From Alligator mississippiensis (taxonomy: Eukaryota > Chordata > Crocodylia > Alligatoridae): 64,000 bases of DNA. The DNA lies in NCBI RefSeq assembly GCF_030867095.1, contig NC_081830.1, positions 34,765,832 to 34,829,831 on the forward strand, in the 5' to 3' direction. Positions 11,819 to 22,829 of the stretch are shown here, piece after piece (the stretch's first letter is position 1; the number at the start of each line of letters is the position of its first letter). A program made the position numbers and the translations under genes. Under the pieces are notes generated by a model. That model did not search any database, had not been told where the DNA came from, and was given only the letters and a program-made list of their open reading frames with translations.

Positions 11819-11895
11819 TCTAGTATGTAAAACATCTCCTGAGAACTGGCTGGAAATTTGGCATCACAATGTGTTTCCATCAGAAAAATCTAAGT

Positions 11896-13640
11896 TTCAT
11901 AGATTCATAGATGTTAGGGTCGGAAGGGACCTCAATAGATCATCGAGTCCGACCCCCTGCATAAGCAGGAAAGAGTGCTGGGTCTAGATGACCCCAGCTA
12001 GATACTCATCTAACCTCCTCTTGAAGACCCCCAGGGTAGGGGAGAGCACCACCTCCCTTGGGAGCCCGTTCCAGACCTTGGCCACTCGAACTGTGAAGAA
12101 GTTCTTCCTAATGTCCAATCTAAATCTGCTCTCTGCTAGCTTGTGGCCATTATTTCTTGTAACCCCCCGGGGGCGCCTTGGTGAATAAATACTCAGCAAT
12201 TCCCTTCTGTGCCCCCCTGATGAACTTAAAGGCAGCCACAAGGTCGTCTCTCAACCTTCTCTTGCGGAGGCTGAAAAGGTCCAGTTTCTCTAGTCTCTCC
12301 TCGTAGGGCTTGGTCTGCAGGCCCTTGACCATACGAGTTGCCCTTCTCTGCACCCTCTCCAGGTTATCCGCATCCTTCTTGAAGTGTGGCGCCCAGAATT
12401 GCACGCAGTACTCCAACTGTGGTCTGACCAGCGCCCTATAGAGGGGAAGTATTACCTCCCTGGACCTATTCGTCATGCATCTGCTGATGCACAATAAAGT
12501 GCCATTGGCTTTTCTGATGGCTTCGTCACACTGCCGGCTCATGTTCATCTTGGAGTCCACTAGGATTCCAAGATCCCTTTCCACCTCTGTGCCACCTAGC
12601 AGGTCATTCCCTAGGCTGTAGGTATGCTGGACATTTTTCCTCCTAGGTGCAGCACTTTTCATTTCTCCTTGTTGAACTGCATCCTGTTGTTTTCTGCCCA
12701 CTTGTCCAACCTATCCAGGTCTGCTTGCAGCTGTTCCCTGCCCTCCGGCGTGTCCACTTCTCCCCATAGCTTTGTGTCATCTGCAAACTTGGACAGAGTA
12801 CATTTCACTCCCTCATCCAAGTCACTGATGAAGACATTAAAGAGTATCGGTCCAAGGACCGAGCCCTGCGGGACCCCACTGCCCACACCTTTCCAGGTCG
12901 AGACCGACCCATCCACCACGACTCTCTGGGTGCGACCCTCCAGCCAATTCACCACCCACTGGACTGTGCAGTCATCCACATCACAGCCTCTTAACTTGTT
13001 CACCAGTATGGGGTGGGATACCGTATCAAAGGCCTTCCTGAAGTCTAAGTATACGACATCCACCCCTCCTCCTGTGTCCAGGGGTTTCGTAACCTGGTCA
13101 TAGAAAGAGACTAGGTTGGTCAGGCATGATCTGCCTGCCACAAACCCGTGCTGGTTTCCCCTCAGCATAATTTGCCCTGCCGGGCTCTCACAAATGTGAG
13201 CCTTGATAATTTTTTCAAAGACTTTGCCAAGGATGGAGGTGAGACTGACTGGCCTATAGTTGCCCGGGTCCTCCTTCCTCCCGTTTTTGAAAATGGGGAC
13301 CACGTTAGCCCTTTTCCAGTCCTCTGGGACTTGGCCCATGCGCCACGAACGTTCGAATATTCCCGCCAGTGGCTCTGGAATGATGTCGGCCAGTGCCTTC
13401 AGCACCCTTGGATGGAGCTCATCCGGGCCTGCCGACTTAAAGGCATCCAGTTCTTCCAAGTGACTCTGCACCATCTCAGGATCTACGTATGGAAGTCTGG
13501 CATCTTGCTGCTGCCTCTCTACAATCCCAGTGAGAGACTTGTCATGCCCCTCACTTAGGAACACTGAGGCAAAGAACTCGTTGAGGAGTTCAGCCTTGTC
13601 CCCCCTGTCTGTCACCAATTGTTTCTGCCCATTTAGCAGA
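11896..13640 (-). mobile_element. CR1 LINE, 5'-truncated, reverse transcriptase domain
   Basis: The 3' end lies at 11896 ('CATAGATTCATAGATG', the short CR1 tail repeat, then 'GTTAGGGTCGGAAGGGACC'). The minus strand is open from 13618 to 12659 (319 codons) with linker, '[17 protein letters not shown]', '[15 protein letters not shown]', '[14 protein letters not shown]' (motif A), '[14 protein letters not shown]' (motif B) and '[12 protein letters not shown]' (motif C, catalytic DD). A frame change near 12680 leads to the C-terminal frame (12701-12150, 'LVRPQLEYCVQFWAPHFKKD') and a second change leads to the last frame (12241-11984). It lacks the internal TAG shared by the two younger copies. 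The 5' truncation at about 13640 is typical of LINE insertion. Confidence 0.92.
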
Positions 13641-13759
13641 AGTTAATGCTTTCAAAGTGTTCCTTAGGAGAGTGTCAGCTCTGGAAAAAACAAAAACAAA
13701 AAAACCCAAACAACTTTATGTCAAGACAACATTTCCAGTTTAAAAATGAGCATATCCAG

Positions 13760-15271
13760 TAGCCCTGTGTGAATAGGGAAGCATTCAATTAGGATTCAGT
13801 CGATTCAGAGGACAGTGATTTGATTCGGAGATTTGGATCGCTGTCCCTAACAAATTCAGCTGAATCTGCTTTGGAAGATTCGATGCTGATTCGGAAAGAT
13901 TCACTGATTCGGATTGGCTGGGGAGAGGCAAGCACAGCTGGGTGGCTTGCAGGTTCTCCTGTAACACCTCCGGCTGTGCCTGCCTCTCCCCAGGCAGGGG
14001 GAGCTGTGGTAGAAGCCCCCATGGCTTCCCTGCCCGGCCCCATCCCACACCTGGCCAGCTCCCACCTTGTCCAAGCACCATAAAAAAAAAAAAGCCCTGC
14101 ATTCACTGGATGCAGGAGCAGCGACTGGGACAGTCGTGGCAGAGCCCCTCTGTGCAGCACGGGGCAGTGGGGATCACCCCTCACACCTGGCACCTGTGCA
14201 GCAGCTGCCCCATGGCGCAGGTGCAGCATGGATTGACAGGGCACTGCTCACTGTCTGGGAACTGGGGCCACTGGAGCTGAGTGGTGCTGGGCTCTGGCTG
14301 ACAGGTGGAGCTGCCCCAACTCCCAGGCAGTGCGTGGTGCTCTGCTGAGCACCATGGGGCAGCTGCCATGCAAGTGCCAGGCAGGAGAGTGATCCCCCAC
14401 TGCCCTATGCTTTGCCATAAGCTCTCAGACACCCTGATCTCCACTACCAGATCTGGTGAGTGTAGGGCTTTTTTTTTTTGCTTTTTTTTTTTAAGTGCCA
14501 GGAGACTGGACCAGGCAGGGGATGGAGATGGGCAGGAAAGCCATGGAAGCTTCTCCCATAGCTCTTCTGGCTGTGCCTGCCTCTGCCCTGGCAGGGGGAG
14601 CCACGGGAGCTATACCCTGCTGCCACTTGCCCACCCAGCACAGGGGGGGAGGGCGCGATCAGGCGCGGCTTGCTCCGGGTGGCAGAAGGGCATAGCACCT
14701 GCTCACAGGGGTGCCATGCCCACATCAGGATTGAGAGTGGGGGTTCTGCCCTGCTGCCACTTGCCAGCTGGTGCAGAGGGTGTGGGATGCAGGCATGGTC
14801 ACGCTGAGAGTGGGGGTTATGACCTGCTACTGCTTGCCCCCTTCAGCCCAGAGTGAGCCACGCCCACATCCCGCTGCCATCCCTGGCCTGGCTGGGCAAG
14901 CAGCAGCAGGGCAGAGCCCCCACTCCCTGCGCTGCCGCGCCCACATCCAGAACCCTCTGACCCCAGCTGGCCAGCTTGTCCCAGTCCCAGCCCCAGTCCC
15001 TTCCCCCCCACACACCATCCCTCCCCCCTCCACCCATGACAACAGACTTACCAGCTGGAAGCAGGTGTGTCAGCTGCCTGTTTAGTCTATGGGTGAATCT
15101 CCAAAGAAGCCAAATCTTTTCCAGACCTTTTTCAAATCAATTTGGATGCTTTGAATTGATTCAGAGCTTTTAATTGGTCTCCCGATTCAATTTGGATTTG
15201 CAGATTCGGTCCCTATATCAGGCCAAATCTTCTCCGAATCAAATCGACTAATGGAGCTTCACACAGCCTTA
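13760..15271. mobile_element. hAT-type non-autonomous element, 1.5 kb, with 8-bp target duplication
   Basis: The inverted ends are 'TAGCCCTGTG' and 'CACAGCCTTA' (complement TAAGGCTGTG). They are flanked by ATATCCAG (13752-13759) and ATATTCAG (15272-15279), an 8-bp target duplication with one difference, as hAT transposases make. The subterminal parts are rich in 'GATTCGGA'-like words. The GC-rich interior folds back: 13965-14080 ('AGCCATGGGGGCTTC' on its complement, 'GGCTGTGCCTGCCTC') pairs with 14510-14605. There is no transposase frame; the open frames here are by-products of GC richness. Same family as 30567-30992 and 52507-54362 by end sequence. Confidence 0.82.
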
Positions 15272-15314
15272 ATATTCAGTCTAGTTTTTAACATAATTCA
15301 AAAGTAAAAAACAA

Positions 15315-16862
15315 ACAACAGTTTTCCAAGCTGCCAGAAGTATTTTACCTGAGTTGCAACAGTATAATGTTTTGAAAAATTTGTTTCCAGGAGAATGTCT
15401 CAGGGAGATGAATCTTCCTGTTTGACAGAAAACACAATCCGAAACTTAGCAATATTTCCCATGAAACAGAAATCCTGATTTCCTTGCACTCTGCCTGTCT
15501 GTTTAAGCAGGGTCTTGCAATAGGGCCTTGCAATAGGCTAATTCAGGGAAGCAAGAAGGTGTTTTTTTGGGGGTATACAGACTGACAGCTTGAAAGGTAT
15601 TAGAGCTAGACATGATTAAATTATCTTCCAAAATTTGCACGTTTAGCTACCTACTACTTCCCTATAGTGGAAACACAGAGATTACAAAAATCCAGAAGAA
15701 CTACCATAATGACTTGCAGGGAAGCTTAGGGATGTCAACACTTAGGCTAGGTAAAGACATTAAAAAATCCCAAGGCACAATCAATCTAAGTTATGTGTTT
15801 TTTGTAAGTGACATAGTTTAGGTCAGTAGCAAATAGAAAACACATTCACCCTTTGGTGGTGGTGGAGTGGGAGGGGATGGGGGTGAATCTTACACTGGGT
15901 GCTGCCATTTTTAAACCTGTCTGTGTGCACCAAAGTTCTGTTCTGTTATGGATATAGACCAGTTGCCAATCATTTATATCAATAAAAGTATAATGTCTGT
16001 GCCTGGCTTTACAGAAAAATTCCCATTGCTTCTTCATTGTGTGGAGGAAACCCTAAGCTCTGTTGGCAAACCTTTCCAGGAAAAGAATGACTGAAAGTCT
16101 CAGTAGTTGTGAAATCACTGACATCTATCTAAGAATTATGCACCATTCCTAGGAAACCTCTCCTTTCACACTCTTTCCCTCTCCACTCCCACACTGTTAG
16201 ATGAAACAGAATCAACCTCTATAGCAGAACGAAGCAAACATAAAATCCACAAACCTCAAGAAAGCTCCCCTCCCCTAGAACAGTCAAAGAACCATTAGTG
16301 GATTTAATACAGCTATTGAATGTTTATGAAAGGTGCTGACATAGTGTAGTGATAAATGGTAGCATCAAAACCTAAGAAGAGGTCAGTTAAATAGTTATGC
16401 TGTAGATGACTTGATTCATCATCAGAATCATCAGAATAAACAGCAGATGCAAAATGTTTGAGAGGTGATGGGGACCCAGTGATGGGCTTCACATGGGCAA
16501 TAATACCAGTGCTACCAGGTAAGGAAACCACTATGAGTTTGGGAAGGCTGGTGGAAACTGTTTTATGCAGGCCACGCTCATAGGGGATTCTTGGTACAGT
16601 GGCAAAGATCTCAACATATGATATAAATGCAACCAAAATCTAAATCTGCACCAAAGATTAGGATCTGAATTTCACTAAGGAATACACCTGAGCAGGAGAG
16701 ATGGAAGAGATGTGTGACTTCACAGATGAACCAGCTGATGCTGTTGGAATGGCAGAAGCACAAACTAAAGCTGTTACCTGTGGCCAAAGTGCAAAAAAAT
16801 GCCGTTGCATGCACTGGCTCCCATATGGACACAAGCTCTCTTATTCATTACCGGGGATCTGA
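15315..16862 (-). repeat. Inverted segmental duplication arm (OR14 3' half plus 3' flank)
   Basis: The reverse complement matches about 7000-8545 nearly end to end. Matching landmarks are the OR 3' half (16335-16862 with 7000-7519), 'GGACTTTCAGTCAT' at 7993 (its complement near 16090), 'CCACACAATG' at 8051 (complement near 16040), 'CACTATAGGGAAG' at 8158 (complement near 15660) and 'AAATACTTCTGGCAG' at 8521 (complement near 15335). Both arms are about 1.55 kb and lie about 6.8 kb apart. No gene other than the pseudogene is visible. Confidence 0.8.
16335..16862 (-). pseudogene. OR14-like olfactory receptor pseudogene, 3' half only
   Basis: Reading the minus strand from about 16862 downward gives OR14-type segments: 'VMNKRACV' (TM4 entry), 'NSISWFICEVTHLF' (extracellular loop 2), 'SEIQILIFG' (TM5), 'RIPYERGLHKTVSTSLPKL' (TM6 entry), then 'STGIIAHVKP' and 'SPSPL' toward TM7. 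The frame is disrupted several times, and everything before TM4 is missing: upstream of 16862 the sequence becomes unrelated. The TM7 'NPxIY' region is degraded. The closest relative in the window is the intact gene at 6596-7519, and the similarity continues into the 3' flank down to about 15315. This is therefore a duplicated, inverted and decayed copy, not a processed one. It cannot encode a receptor. Confidence 0.85.
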
Positions 16863-16869
16863 GTTTTCC

Positions 16870-17770
16870 ATTCACCACAGAAAAATATGGTAAAACTTGG
16901 ATTTTCTCATTTTAAGAAGAAAAACCCAGATTTTCTCCTTTAAAGGAAAAAAAACAACACACACACACAGGAAAAGGCAGGTTTCCCCTTGCAGGCTGGC
17001 AGAGTTTCAGCCTGCAAGGGGCTGGGGGAAGCTGAAGGAAGGCAGTCAGGCAGGGGTTGGCATGTGCATGTACACACTCACACATGCACATGGCAGCCAG
17101 GCAGCCTGGACAGCAGTTCCCACAGCTCCCTACAGGTAAATCTGGAGCGGGGGTGGGGGGGTGGTATTAAGGCCCCCATAGTGAAAGAGGAAGTTGGGCA
17201 GCGATGGGGATGAGGGTGCCCTGTGCCACCATGGTAAGGCATCCCCTGCCCACCCAGGAACAGTGCCCCCTGCTGCTGCCCCCTGCTGCTGCCTGGTGGG
17301 TAGGGGGCACCTTGCCATAGTAGTGTGAGGCTTCTCGCAATGGCAGTGAACCTCCCCACCCTGTTCTGCCCTGCCACACTATGTCCTGCCCACTGGGCTG
17401 TGGAGGTCCCAGGGGCAGGACAGCAGGGCAGGGAGTCTGATCCCAGAGCCTTCAGCCCTAATCCACTTGCCTCAGCCATGCCACCCATGAGGAAGGGAAA
17501 ACGGTTCTGTGCTCCACTCCACTGCAACAGCTGCTGCTTTCCATGGGCAGCAGCCAGGGTTTGAGTGTTGCTGTAGGGTCAGGAGGCTGTGGACCCAGGT
17601 CCCTGGCCCCATAGTCCTAGCAGCTGGAGGCCCCTCCAGCAGGGCTGGGGGTGGGGCAAGAGGCTGTGGGTGGGGAGTGAGGGGCACCAACAGGGCTGGG
17701 GGGCTGTGGCTTGGGTGTGAGGAGCAATGCATGGGCAGGGTACAGGCATTTCAGGGCTGCTTAGATAAAA
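16870..17770. other. GC-rich non-coding block
   Basis: Composition rises sharply from the AT-rich surroundings, with CTG/CCC runs ('CTGCTGCCCCCTGCTGCTGC' near 17271). Open frames on both strands are products of base composition and resemble no family. It may be a decayed GC-rich repeat; a CpG island is unlikely because CG is scarce. Confidence 0.35.
16985..17021. repeat. Perfect 14-bp stem hairpin
   Basis: CCCCTTGCAGGCTG (16985-16998) and its exact complement (17008-17021) flank a 9-base loop. No terminator role applies in this genome; it may be the centre of a small fold-back element. Nothing coding is near. Confidence 0.7.
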
Positions 17771-18299
17771 CAGTTTGACATTCTCAGTCCCAAAGTCCCT
17801 AAGAGCCTCCTTGAAAAAGAAATAATTGAATAAATATCTAGTAGACACCAGACAAGCTGCAAAATTTGCAGTGACCCCATGTACAATACTGGGGTTTGCA
17901 TGTTCTTGGGTGCATCTAGGATTTTTAAAAGAGAGGTATGGATGGTGTGGTTCATTATCATGTATAACACCACATATAGTTGCATCTAGTTAAAAAGAAA
18001 CTGGAAGCTTTAGTACTGTGCAAGGGGCCCAGATATATATTATTCAGTTTAAGATTGAAGCAAAAACAAGTATACTTTATTGGAATGAGCATTAATTTGC
18101 TATATTATATGTCATGTATAAAAAATATAAAAGACTAGGCAAACAAAAAAACCCCAAAGATGTTATTTTATTAGCCCTGTAGTCATTTAAAAATTAAATG
18201 TACATCTCTTTTTCCACTTCATAAAGCTCAATCTAGCCTTCTTAAGCATCTTCACAGTGCATCCAATGGTTCATGGAAAGTTATTAGCACAGCCATAGA

Positions 18300-18640
18300 C
18301 AATGTGTAGGAGGATCACGGGGGGACACATGCCCCTCCTGAGAATGCTGGTGCCCCCCTTGAAAGTGAGCAGTCTGGATGGTAGTGGGGCATGGAAAGCA
18401 TTCATGCTCCCCCTGAAATTGGCTCCGCTGGCAGCAGATGTTCTGGCACTTCTGCCGACACCACGCCTCTGGTGTTCTCAGTGACTGGCCACTGGAGGGA
18501 CCCCCACCCCCATCCAGTTTCTGCAATTGGCCACTGGGGGAACCCCTGGTTGCTGGCTACCTGCTGGGGGACCCCCCCAGTCGTGCCCCGCTGGTGCCTC
18601 CTAGATTTGGGAGGCACCAGTCACCCATGACTACAGCTGT
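18300..18640. repeat. GC-rich block with short internal repeats
   Basis: 'GACTGGCCACTGGAGGGACC' and 'ATTGGCCACTGGGGGAACC' are two versions of one unit about 53 bases apart, with a third, looser 'CTGCTGGGGGACCCC'. The ends are not defined and no product is recognised. Confidence 0.35.
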
Positions 18641-21600
18641 ATTAATGCTTTTCTAAATTAACCTTTTCCACATGTCAATTAATGCTTTTAGCTAGAGTAA
18701 AAAACAGTCTGTAAGGCTGTGAAATAGGAGCTAACCAGGAACAGTTAATAGGTAACAGACACCAGAATTGCAGAAAAAGGGTAGAAGATTAGCGCAACAT
18801 CAAGACCACATCTTCAGAATGAAGAGTTTAGAAAGAATCAGGTAGATTATAGTGAATCATGAAGTCAATTGAATTCCTACCTCTGCCTGAATAGAAATGC
18901 TGCTGCTGCTGCTGCTGCTGCCAGGTGGTTGGTTTTAAATTTTGGGTGGGCCAGGGATCAAATAGGAGTAAAACTGTACCACTGCAGCTCACCTGGCTAC
19001 ACCCCTGTGCACATTCCTTTAAGCTCAGCAGAGGGGGCTTGGATCTGGATTGTGGTGCTGGCTGACAGCCCATCTTTCCCCTCCCATTCTTTATATCAGG
19101 GAGGGTCCTTGGTCTCTGCTGAGACAGCTAAATAGGGTTCAATTAGTTACAGTTCAGGTGGGTGAGCTTTGAGGTATCGGTTCTTGGGGAAGGGGAAACT
19201 TGGGTTCTGTTGCTTGTTTCCAGAACAGTTTATGGATTTAATTTAAGGTAATCCTTGGTTAGAAAGCAGAAATAAGCTTGGTAACAGAGTGATCAAGTCT
19301 CTTTAACTCAAGAATTTTCTCTTATCACTTGTTACTAAGTCAGACTCCTTCTTGCTCTCTCTTGCTCCATTATTTTTTTTATTCCTACCTGTCCACTGGC
19401 CCAACTTCAGCAGGAAGCATGGAAGGTGCTTCCTTTCCAGGATGATTTTATAGCCTATGGGCTAGGAAACTTACTTGGTTGGAAGGAGATGTGGGTTTCA
19501 GTCCCTTTAAACTAAGAAGTGCATAGAATCAAGCTCTCCCACATCCAAGGTGAATGCTCTACGTTCTAGACTGTTAGGCAAATGTTTGTCACCAACTTAC
19601 ACTGCCATCCCTGGATAAAATTAAATTAATGTACTCTGTGTTTTGAATTAAATATTGATGCTGGTGTGAGCTGCACAAACCAAACAGAGTACTTACCTGT
19701 ACCCATAGCCAAATCTCACCATGGACTCTGGGGGAAGTCTACATTTCTAACCCTGTGGGTTTAGATCTAGCTTTTGGGGCAAGGCACTTGCAAGGATAAT
19801 ATAGATCTAGCCCTAAATACTTGTAAAAACAGTTCCCCAGTCATTCCAATAGGAACTCAGGGCTTTCATCAGTGCTGACTGTGGGAATATGTTAAAGGAG
19901 GTACAGAAGAAATGACAATTTCTATTCAGCTGTTAGGATCCAATGCCCTGCTAGAATCTGCCAAATAAGTCAATAGGGCAACTCTGAAAGGAGGGTATTT
20001 GCAAGACCTTCAGAGTTTGTATGATTACATTGCAAAGATGAAAACCTCCATGCAATGTTAAATCAGTTCCCTTGTGACAAAATCCCCACACACTTACAGT
20101 GGCAACTTTTTTTGATCCTGTCAGGTGTGTACCCAGTTTTTTCCAGGAGACTTTGGTTTTATCAGCTGCTGTAATTCAGGTATCAGAAAACTTATAAGGG
20201 GAGAATTTCTAGAGATATCTGCTCTTTGGATCCAAGTACACTTCCCTTGGCTATCAGGAGAGATAAAAACAACTCCAAGGTTCTACTTTTCCAGGACATT
20301 CATAGGCAGTTGCTCTGAGATTATGGGCACACCAGTTTGCATGAGGTATTTCATTCCTAAAATATGCAGTATAGTATTATGACTAGCCATTGTTAATGCA
20401 TAAATCTGCTTAGAAATTACATTGATAAGGGAAAAGAGATTTGATTTGGGAGATAACTGTTAGCACTTATGAGTGGGTGTCTCTGGCCTAAAAAGCTTTA
20501 CAGGTCTTGACTGGGATTTCCAAAGTAATCTAGAGGAGCTAGGATCAAACTGACTCACAAACCATTGGCTGACATGAGTATCCAAAGCTTTCCTACAGCA
20601 ATTCTGAGCCTGCTTTTCCATTACTGGTTCTTAGTACTGCTCTGGCCCTAAGGCATTATCCCTGGTCTAGACTACAGCTGGGAAATAAAAACAAGAAAGA
20701 GTGAAGAGGAACACCAGTATGTGCAAATGAAACTGGGGGTGATTCTTAACTTCTTCTCTTTTTTTTCTGGTGAAAAAAATGATGAAAGTAGGGAGAATCA
20801 AAATTTATATTTTCCTTGAGTTAAACATTGTTGTTGCTGGTAGTAATATATTAATAGATATTTTGGATTTTGAAGTGCAGCAAAATGAACATTTTTCTAT
20901 GGCTTAATTTCAAACTTTTCCAATGTAAATGTTTTAAAAGTATATCAAATTATTTTTTTTCTGTAGAAAAATAAGTTTCTACCCACTCTGTAACTTTTTC
21001 ATTTTTTTAAAATGCAATATAAATCTGCACATCTTGAAGGAAGTTTGAAACTTTCAGCCTTGACACGCACAAAGAGTTTTATTTAATCCCTGTTTTTAAA
21101 CCTGTCATCTTAAAGTTATATCTAAGAAATGGTTTGCTTGTAAAAATGACATTTTCCAGTGACACTGAACACCTGCTAGTCCCACTAAAGACACAGAAAC
21201 ATAATCCGTTCAAGACCATTCTTGCATTAAATGGTGTTATAGATGATCGAATCTTCTAATAGCAAAGAAATACACAGAAAATTTTAGTTCTTTAAATAAG
21301 GTATTCTCCAGGTTTCCATCCCAACTTCCCTCCCATCTAGCAAGGATGCAGCCAGGACCTCTCTCATATTTAGCAATAAGGGGAAAGAATTTGATCATTA
21401 TGATCTCCTGATGCTTGCTCATGATCCTTGTGTGGAAAACCCCTGGATACTGGGAGGAATTCTCCATGAAGGTTTACTTGCTGTAGCCCCACAGATTTTA
21501 CAGCTTTGAACCACGGGGCTTCAAGAATTATATATGAACCTCAGAGACAGATAGCTTCAGGACTGCAAAAAAAGAATAAGTAGAAGAGTGAAGTAGGGTT

Positions 21601-21840
21601 ATTTTTATATGCCAATTATTCCTCTTCACTTCCTAGGATCCAGAACTAAAAGAGACTGCCTGGTAATGCTTCTGGTTTTGCTCTAGCAGGGTTTCTTAGC
21701 ACTGGAGCTGAAGGTATATGACTTAATTTGTGAAAAAAGTACAATTCCCAAACCATATGACTTTCTTTATTTGGTGTCAATATTGAATTAATATTAGTAT
21801 TTCTCTGTATTTATGCTATATCCATTATTCCATCTGTTCC
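18641..21840. other. Intergenic, no supported gene; (CTG)n near 18900
   Basis: AT-rich sequence upstream of the OR4D-like pseudogene. A short CTG run of about seven units lies at 18899-18921. A possible minus-strand tRNA-derived SINE lies near 19490-19600 ('CTAGAACGTAGAGCATTC' on its complement). Otherwise nothing identifiable. Confidence 0.35.
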
Positions 21841-21868
21841 TTCTTCAGGTACATATTGAAGTTAATAC

Positions 21869-22821
21869 ATGGAACAGCAGAACTTTACCCGTACAGTGAC
21901 AGAAATTGTTCTTTTGGGACTTACGCAGAATCGTGAGCTACAATATTTTCTCTTTGGGGTCTTTTTCATTGTCTATATGGCAACGTGCTTGGGAAATTTT
22001 ACCATAATCATTATGGTGATTTTGAACCACCAGCTTCACACGCCCATGTACTTCCTGCTTGCCAACCTGGCTTTTCTAGACGTCACTGACTCTTCAATCA
22101 ACACACCTACATTGTTATCAGGTCTCCTCTCCCAGCATAAAATTATCTCTTTCAATGAGTGTATCCTCCAAATTTTCTTCTTTCACTTCATTGGAGGTGC
22201 CATGGGTCTTGTGCTCATGATAATGGCAATAGATCGGTATGTGGCAATCTATAAACCCTTGCAATACTTGACTATCATGACCTGGGATATATGCACAGGG
22301 CTAGTGGCAAGGTCATGGTTGGGTGGAATGGCGCACTCTCTTGTTTAGATTGCATTACTCCTCCAGTTACCGTTCTGTGGTCCCAATGTCTTGGAAAATT
22401 TCTACTGTGATATCCCACAGGTCATCAAGCTAGCTTGTGCTGACACCTACATTAGGAGCTGCTGATGGTCTCCAACAGTGGATTGCTTCTCATAATAACT
22501 TTCATTATTCTTCTCATTTCATACGCTGTCCTCTTATTCAAGATAAGAAGACATGTGACACAGGGGAAACACAAAGCCCTGTCTACCTGTGGAGCTCAGA
22601 TTACAGTTGTAAACTTAATTTTCATACCTAGCATATTCATATATGCACGGCCCTTCACAAAATTCCCCCTAGACCAGTTGGCTGCAGTCTTTTACACAGT
22701 GATCACACCCATGCTAAACCCAGTGATCTATGCACTGAGAAATGCTGAAATGAAAAAGGTCATCAGGAGACTGATCATTAGAATGCTGTCCTCAAGAAGG
22801 ATACAAAACCACAGAGTATAG
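21869..22821 (+). pseudogene. OR4D-like olfactory receptor pseudogene (one stop, one frameshift)
   Basis: A nearly full-length OR begins at the ATG at 21869, after a good acceptor (pyrimidine tract ending CAG at 21846-21848). Family marks: NFT glycosylation site (residues 5-7), TM1 'LGN', 'HTPMYFLLANL', 'MAIDRYVAIY' (DRY kept; the usual cysteine after AI is tyrosine), 'LPFCGPN', '[13 protein letters not shown]', 'KALSTCGAQITVV' and 'PMLNPVIYALRN'. A TAG at 22346-22348 stands where relatives have glutamine (HSLV-stop-IALLLQ), so a CAG-to-TAG change is likely. A second lesion near 22450-22460 shifts the frame between 'DTYI' and 'ELLMVSNSG'. From 22465 the frame is open again to the stop at 22819-22821. 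Only two breaks suggests recent loss or, less likely, sequence error. The OR4 family call is from 'LGLTQNRELQ' and '[13 protein letters not shown]'. Confidence 0.9.
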
Positions 22822-22829
22822 ACAGAAGT

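Noticed and set aside
13785-15085. Overlapping frames of 60-180 codons on both strands in the GC-rich block
   Set aside because: The frames come from GC-rich composition with few stops inside a non-autonomous hAT element; no family resemblance.
17078-17848. Proline/glycine-rich frames on both strands
   Set aside because: Low-complexity GC-rich sequence, no conserved motif, no start or splice context.
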